This document shows, piece by piece, positions 59,729 to 64,000 of a stretch of 64,000 bases of DNA. The stretch is from NCBI GenBank assembly GCA_963663845.2, contig OY760650.2, forward strand, positions 3,224,001-3,288,000. Reading direction: 5' to 3'. This DNA is from Versatilivorator sp963663845 (GTDB lineage: Bacteria > Acidobacteriota > Terriglobia > Versatilivoradales > Versatilivoraceae). The notes below the pieces were generated by a model. That model saw only the letters and a program-made list of their open reading frames with translations, ran no database searches and was not told the DNA's origin. The number at the start of each line of letters is the position of its first letter. Positions within the stretch are counted from its first letter, which is position 1. The position numbers and the translations under genes were made by a program.

Positions 59729-61132
59729 ATGGCTGAAATCACAAAACCGGTAACTCGCGTAATCATTGATGACTTCGCAGCCGAGATTCGAGCGAAGCGA
59801 GCCAAAACTGCGAAACCCTCCAAAGAAGTGATCAACTTTCGTAGCGAATACACCGACAAGTACGAGAGAGAGGTGTGGCAGGTGCCAATCGAGTTGCTAC
59901 GCTTCCGAAAGGACAACGGGCGAATCGCCTCCGACGTGCTCGACTATGAAAGCAATATTGGGGTTCTTGACGAGAGGGACGACGAGTCCCAGCGCACCCT
60001 CAGTGATTTCCTTAGAGGTAAAGATCCTGAAAAAACTGAGATTCTGCGAAAGTCGATCATGCATGCCGGACAACGAGAACCCGCAATCATTACCTGCGAT
60101 GGCTTTCTAATTAATGGCAATCGCCGAAAGATGGTGATTGACCAACTGAAATCCGATTTTCCGGAAAGCGAGCGGTACGCCTTTATGAAGGTGGTCATCT
60201 TGCCGGGCGAGGGTGACCCCGGCGGCCCACCAAGCCTTGTTGAAATCGAGAAACTGGAAAATCGCTACCAGCTACAGAGCGATGGCAAGTCGGAGTACTA
60301 CGGTTTCGATCGTGCCCTATCGATCAAGCGTAAGATCGACCTGGGGCTCAGTCTTGAGGAGCAGGTACGCGATGACCCTAGATACGCTGGACTGACGGAC
60401 GCCAAGCTCAAGAACGAGGTGAGAAGCTTCGAAAAGGACTACCTGAAACCTCTGGAGTGCGTCGATAGGTACCTGAGACAGTTTGGCCGTGAAAAGCAGT
60501 ATCGGGCTGTCTCAGCCGGTATTACTGACAAAGAAGGCCGGTGGCAATCGTTTGTAGACTACAGTCTAATGCATTCACGGGACTTCAAGAACGAGAAGAA
60601 GCGGCTCGAATACGGGATCCGGGAGGAAGAGATCGGTGAATTAGAAGAGGCTGCCTTTAACATCATTCGCCTGCGGCAACTGCCTGATTTGCCAAAGGCT
60701 CACTTGGTCATGCGGCACCTTGCCAAATACTGTCGGACGCCTGACGGCAAAAAGGAGATTAAGATGATCGCCCGCAAGGTTGAGCCGCGGCTCTCGGTGC
60801 GGGAGAGCGTCGACCAGTCAGGGCAACCCCTGGGACGTGTCGAGGTGGACGCCAAATGGGCCGCCAAGAACAAACAGCAAATCGTCTATCGCCTAAAGAA
60901 GGCTGTCAGGAGCCACGAGGTTCTAACCGAGAAAGAGACTCCCGTAACACTCCTGGAGGCGGCCCACAAGAAGCTGATCCACAAGGACATGGACTTATCC
61001 ACAATGAAGGTAGGCGACTTCGACAAAGCTCGCCAACTAGCACGAGAGATTCAGGTGAGGGCGAGTGATCTGGAATCGGAGATCTACCGACTGAAAAAGA
61101 ACTTCAAGAAACTGACCAACCAAGGGAAATGA
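59729..61132 (+). CDS. ParB/sulfiredoxin-fold-like protein, first gene of a three-gene operon
   Basis: 467 residues. A ParB N-terminal-like core: VWQVPIELLRFRKDNGRI (about 49-66) resembles ParB box I, and GQREPAIITCDGFLINGNRRKMVIDQL (about 114-140) resembles the ParB/Srx GxxRR loop that binds nucleotide. The rest is largely helical, with FEKDYLKPLECVDRYLRQFG and a C-terminal coiled coil (ASDLESEIYRLKKNFKKLT). No signal peptide. ParB-like domains act as CTP switches or nucleases and recur in DNA-modification and defence loci. Stops 4 bp inside the next gene (ATGA). I place it in the ParB-like group by motif; the fold has not been modelled. Confidence 0.75.
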   Translation: MAEITKPVTRVIIDDFAAEIRAKRAKTAKPSKEVINFRSEYTDKYEREVWQVPIELLRFRKDNGRIASDVLDYESNIGVLDERDDESQRTLSDFLRGKDPEKTEILRKSIMHAGQREPAIITCDGFLINGNRRKMVIDQLKSDFPESERYAFMKVVILPGEGDPGGPPSLVEIEKLENRYQLQSDGKSEYYGFDRALSIKRKIDLGLSLEEQVRDDPRYAGLTDAKLKNEVRSFEKDYLKPLECVDRYLRQFGREKQYRAVSAGITDKEGRWQSFVDYSLMHSRDFKNEKKRLEYGIREEEIGELEEAAFNIIRLRQLPDLPKAHLVMRHLAKYCRTPDGKKEIKMIARKVEPRLSVRESVDQSGQPLGRVEVDAKWAAKNKQQIVYRLKKAVRSHEVLTEKETPVTLLEAAHKKLIHKDMDLSTMKVGDFDKARQLAREIQVRASDLESEIYRLKKNFKKLTNQGK

Positions 61133-63033
61133 TTCGCTTTTCTATCGAACAGGGCCGGTTGGTGCTGGATGTAGGAGAGGATGAACTCGCGCCAAGGCAC
61201 GAAAGCCAGTTGGCTTTCTGGGGATTCGCCGCCGAGTCGTTCGAGAATCGGTTTGTTTCCGGTACTGGTTCCGGACGGGATCTTGTAGAGAAGGTCGCCG
61301 GTTACTTCGCAAACAGCGAATTCGCGGTCCATATGGAGAAAAGCGCAAGTGATGCGTTGGCAGCGAGCGTCGACGCCAACCAAGCGCTCAGCGCGGCGCG
61401 GAAGTTCGGACGCGCATTCAAGGAGGGTCAACACAAACCAGAGGGATCGCAGGAATTCTTCGAGTTCCTTACAAGTAGTGTTCCACGACGGCTGAAAGAA
61501 CACCAACGCAAGGCCGCCTTGCATCTCATAGCCGCAGGGAATGCTGCCAACTTCTCGGTGCCAGGCAGCGGAAAGACTTCGGTTGTGCTTGCCGTGTTTC
61601 AGTGGCTTCGGGAGCTCGACCTAATCGATGCGCTGTTCGTTGTTGGCCCCCCAGCGTGTTTCGGTCCGTGGCGCACAGAATACAGGGCGACGTTGGGTCG
61701 TTTAGCCGCGCACGAGATACTCGCCGGTGGAGACGTCGAGGAACGGCGAGCCAAATACTTGGTTAACCGCGAGTCTGTCAAGGATCTCTATTTGACCTCG
61801 TTTCAGACGTTACAGCGCGACGTGGATCATGTGCGCCTGCTTTTCGAGCAGCAGGACGTTCGCTTCTTTCTTGTTATAGACGAGGCTCACTACATCAAAC
61901 GCATCGACGGAGCCTGGGCTATGGCGGCACTGGAGGTGGCTCGCTTCGCGCATAGGCGTTGCATCCTCACAGGAACACCCTTTCCCCGGAGCTTCTCCGA
62001 TGCGTTCAATCTGTTTGACGTCCTATGGCCTTCGGCCCCCGCGATCAAGCCGATCGACAGAACCCGGATCGTGCGATTCAGCGAGCAAGGGCGGGTCGAC
62101 GAAACCGTTGAGATCATGAACGACTCTGTGGGGCCACTTTTCTACAGGGTAAGAAAAGAGGACTTGGGTCTGACTCCCCAAGAGTTTCATGAGCCAACAT
62201 TGGTGCAAATGAAGAAACACGAGCGACTTGTGTACGATGCAATCTTGGACAGGATCCAGGCTGCCACGCCGGCAGAGCACTTCCGAGATCTCGATACGTT
62301 GATGCGCTTACGCCGTGGACGCATGATGAGACTTCGCCAGTGCCTTTCGTACACGAAACTTCTAGCCACTGCTATAGAAGGCTACGAAGAAGACCTGCTT
62401 GGCGGACAGATATCGGTCGCGGACATCGTGCGACATTACGACGATCTTGAGACTCCTGCGAAGCTCGACGTGCTCTCAGACCTCGTGCGCAAGTTGTGGA
62501 GCGAAGGTAAGAAAATCGTCGTGTGGTCAAACTTCGTGCGTACCCTCAAGAAAATTGAGTCCACGCTTAGCGACCTGGCAATAGGAGTGCGGCTGATCTA
62601 CGGTGCAATTCCAACGGAAGCTGCAAATGTAGCCGATGAAATGACGCGGGAGGGAATGATTCGAGAATTTCTCCAAGCAGACAGTGGCATTGATGTTCTT
62701 GTAGCGAACCCTGCAGCATGCGCGGAGTCGATCTCATTGCACAAGACCTGCTCGCACGCAGTCTACTACGACCTGTCCTACAACTGCGCGCAGTACTTGC
62801 AGTCTCTTGATCGAATTCACCGTGTTGGAGGCTCAGAGGAAATAGTTGCCTGCTACGATTTCTTGCAGTACGCGGACACTATTGATTCCGACATTCTCGA
62901 AAACGTTCGCCAGAAGGCTGATCGAATGAATCGGATTGTTGACAAGGAATACCCGATCTACGGTTTGGACATGTTCACGTTCGATGAGGACATTGAGGCC
63001 TATGAGCGAATTTTCTGCGGCCAGCGCGTTTGA
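61129..63033 (+). CDS. SNF2-type helicase/translocase, second gene of the operon
   Basis: 634 residues. Motifs: Walker A SVPGSGKT (143-150, preceded by the KEHQRKAALHLIAAG Q-like segment), DEAH box VIDEAHYIK (249-257), motif III LTGTPFPRS (280-288), then the second RecA lobe with KIVVWSNFVRTLKKIES and NPAACAESISLHKTCSHAVYYD, and the arginine motif LQSLDRIHRVGG. This is the SNF2/Rad54-like superfamily 2 of DNA translocases, here without chromatin domains. The N-terminal 110 residues are family-unlike. Start overlaps the upstream stop (ATGA, 61129-61132) and its 3' end overlaps the third gene by 32 bp, so all three are one translational unit. Confidence 0.9.
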   Translation: MIRFSIEQGRLVLDVGEDELAPRHESQLAFWGFAAESFENRFVSGTGSGRDLVEKVAGYFANSEFAVHMEKSASDALAASVDANQALSAARKFGRAFKEGQHKPEGSQEFFEFLTSSVPRRLKEHQRKAALHLIAAGNAANFSVPGSGKTSVVLAVFQWLRELDLIDALFVVGPPACFGPWRTEYRATLGRLAAHEILAGGDVEERRAKYLVNRESVKDLYLTSFQTLQRDVDHVRLLFEQQDVRFFLVIDEAHYIKRIDGAWAMAALEVARFAHRRCILTGTPFPRSFSDAFNLFDVLWPSAPAIKPIDRTRIVRFSEQGRVDETVEIMNDSVGPLFYRVRKEDLGLTPQEFHEPTLVQMKKHERLVYDAILDRIQAATPAEHFRDLDTLMRLRRGRMMRLRQCLSYTKLLATAIEGYEEDLLGGQISVADIVRHYDDLETPAKLDVLSDLVRKLWSEGKKIVVWSNFVRTLKKIESTLSDLAIGVRLIYGAIPTEAANVADEMTREGMIREFLQADSGIDVLVANPAACAESISLHKTCSHAVYYDLSYNCAQYLQSLDRIHRVGGSEEIVACYDFLQYADTIDSDILENVRQKADRMNRIVDKEYPIYGLDMFTFDEDIEAYERIFCGQRV

Positions 63034-63961
63034 CGGCGTAACCGTTCGCGCGGTCGTCGGATTGGTGGCGGCAACCCAGGCTAGTTCCTTAGGAACCGAA
63101 GAGCAGATCGAGAAGGTCTTTTCGAGACATGCGGAGGGGTTCGAGCCTACCCTCAACTTTTGTCGGCGGTTGGGACTCGTCAACTCAAGTGATGATTCTA
63201 CCCTGAAGGTAACGACTGAAGTGCCAAGTGCTCGAACAAGAGATTTCTTGGGACACTTACTATACCGGCTCCTCCGAGTAAGGAATCGCTACCGCTCAGA
63301 GGTCTATCGCTTCGTCCGGCGATTCAAGGTCAAGAACGGCGAAGTGTCGTATGCTTCGCCCGTTCAGAGCCGATCACAGGAACAGGCTACCCGCAACTTC
63401 CTTATGGAATTGAAGTTAGTACTCTACCGCGCCGATCGAGATGAACACGTCCTGTCGGGTCAGCATGTTTGGCTCTATTCTGCAGCGCACGATGCGATCG
63501 GCAAGACACCACCTGTGGCTCTTGACCATTCGATTCGAGCGCAGAACGAATTAGGGCATACAGCCGAAATCGCAGTGATGACATTTGAAAGAAAACGGGT
63601 CGGACCGGATTTGGCTGGAAAAGTTACGCACGTTGCACTCACAAATGTCGCGGCTGGATACGACATTAGGAGCGTCACGGTGAATCAGGGAGCGGGACAA
63701 GTACCTCGGTATATCGAGGTAAAAGCCGTCTCGCCCAAAACCTTCACCTTCTATTGGAGTCGGCGGGAGGTTGAGGTAGCCAGAGTGCTTGGACAGTACT
63801 ACTATCTCTACCTCCTGCCTGTCGATCAGCAGGGCGGGTTCGACCTTTCCCGGCTGACGATGATCCCTGATCCGAACACTGTTGTACTGGGCCCGTCGTC
63901 AGAATGGACTGTGGAATCTAACGTCCTCAAGTGCAGCATAACCCCGGACAACCGGAATTGA
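63002..63961 (+). CDS. DUF3883 (NOV_C) protein with PD-(D/E)XK-like motif, third gene of the operon
   Basis: 319 residues from MSEFSAASAFDGVTVRAV. An N-terminal helical part (about 20-140) with VEVP-type winged-helix-like stretches, then the DUF3883 domain: GHTAEIAVMTFERKRVGP (about 185-202), AAGYDIRSV (Asp221), PRYIEVKAV (Glu239-x-Lys241) and FYWSRREVEVARVLGQYYYLYLLP. The order D...ExK matches the PD-(D/E)XK nuclease core, so DNA cleavage is plausible but not shown. Starts 32 bp inside the helicase gene. Ends 39 bp before the window edge, so any fourth gene would lie outside. Confidence 0.85.
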   Translation: MSEFSAASAFDGVTVRAVVGLVAATQASSLGTEEQIEKVFSRHAEGFEPTLNFCRRLGLVNSSDDSTLKVTTEVPSARTRDFLGHLLYRLLRVRNRYRSEVYRFVRRFKVKNGEVSYASPVQSRSQEQATRNFLMELKLVLYRADRDEHVLSGQHVWLYSAAHDAIGKTPPVALDHSIRAQNELGHTAEIAVMTFERKRVGPDLAGKVTHVALTNVAAGYDIRSVTVNQGAGQVPRYIEVKAVSPKTFTFYWSRREVEVARVLGQYYYLYLLPVDQQGGFDLSRLTMIPDPNTVVLGPSSEWTVESNVLKCSITPDNRN

Positions 63962-64000
63962 GATTCGTCGACGGCTGCCTAGTGTCATGTCACACGTGCT

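Overview
The window looks like one contig of a GC-rich, environmental, heterotrophic bacterium, most likely an acidobacterium. This placement is inferred from gene content, not from a marker-gene search. The evidence is two large TonB-dependent receptors with N-terminal carboxypeptidase-regulatory-like domains, three pairs of 'planctomycete-type' c-heme/DUF1549-DUF1553 proteins with DUF1501 proteins, two PQQ-propeller proteins, many toxin-antitoxin loci and a very high load of dispersed intergenic repeats.

Layout. 1-9.5 kb holds a HAD hydrolase (cut by the window edge), a TonB receptor, a methyltransferase-like protein, a frameshifted small membrane protein, an operon galM - glutamine amidotransferase - nitrilase, and a PHP-type phosphoesterase. 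9.6-15.6 kb holds two paralogous PQQ-propeller proteins, an internally deleted DUF418 membrane protein and a large secreted protein of unknown function. 15.6-22 kb holds REP-like repeats, a HigB/HigA-type pair, a DUF1501 + DUF1549/1553 pair and brnTA. 22-32 kb holds an Oar-like TonB receptor, a 52-residue membrane protein, an unknown exported protein and a second cytochrome/DUF1501 pair. 32.3-36.9 kb is a tandem array of about 320-bp palindromic units (8 full units plus a partial ninth). A group II intron encoding a reverse transcriptase/maturase has inserted into the ninth unit. 37-44.8 kb is metabolic: Bcp peroxiredoxin, a DSD1-type PLP enzyme, a B12-type diol dehydratase with fused large and medium subunits plus a small subunit, a cystathionine gamma-synthase/lyase type enzyme and a PIG-L deacetylase.

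The tmRNA gene ssrA (44.9 kb), with a consensus promoter, marks the start of an accessory region. A 103-bp sequence beginning at the tmRNA CCA end is repeated directly at 57.7 kb. The 12.4 kb between holds a RAYT transposase, two IS-type transposases, a group II intron remnant, a phage-portal fragment, an HTH-ImmA/IrrE two-gene cassette and a third cytochrome/DUF1501 pair. After the second copy comes a toxin-antitoxin cluster: intact higBA, a truncated hicA with hicB, and relB with an internally deleted yafQ.

The window ends with a tightly overlapping three-gene operon (59.7-64.0 kb): a ParB/sulfiredoxin-fold-like protein, an SNF2-type helicase and a DUF3883 (NOV_C) protein with a PD-(D/E)XK-like motif. 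I know of no described system with exactly this set. Its architecture and its place beside the toxin-antitoxin cluster and transposon remnants suggest an anti-phage or anti-plasmid system, and it is the best candidate here for an undescribed system. The 320-bp array is the second.
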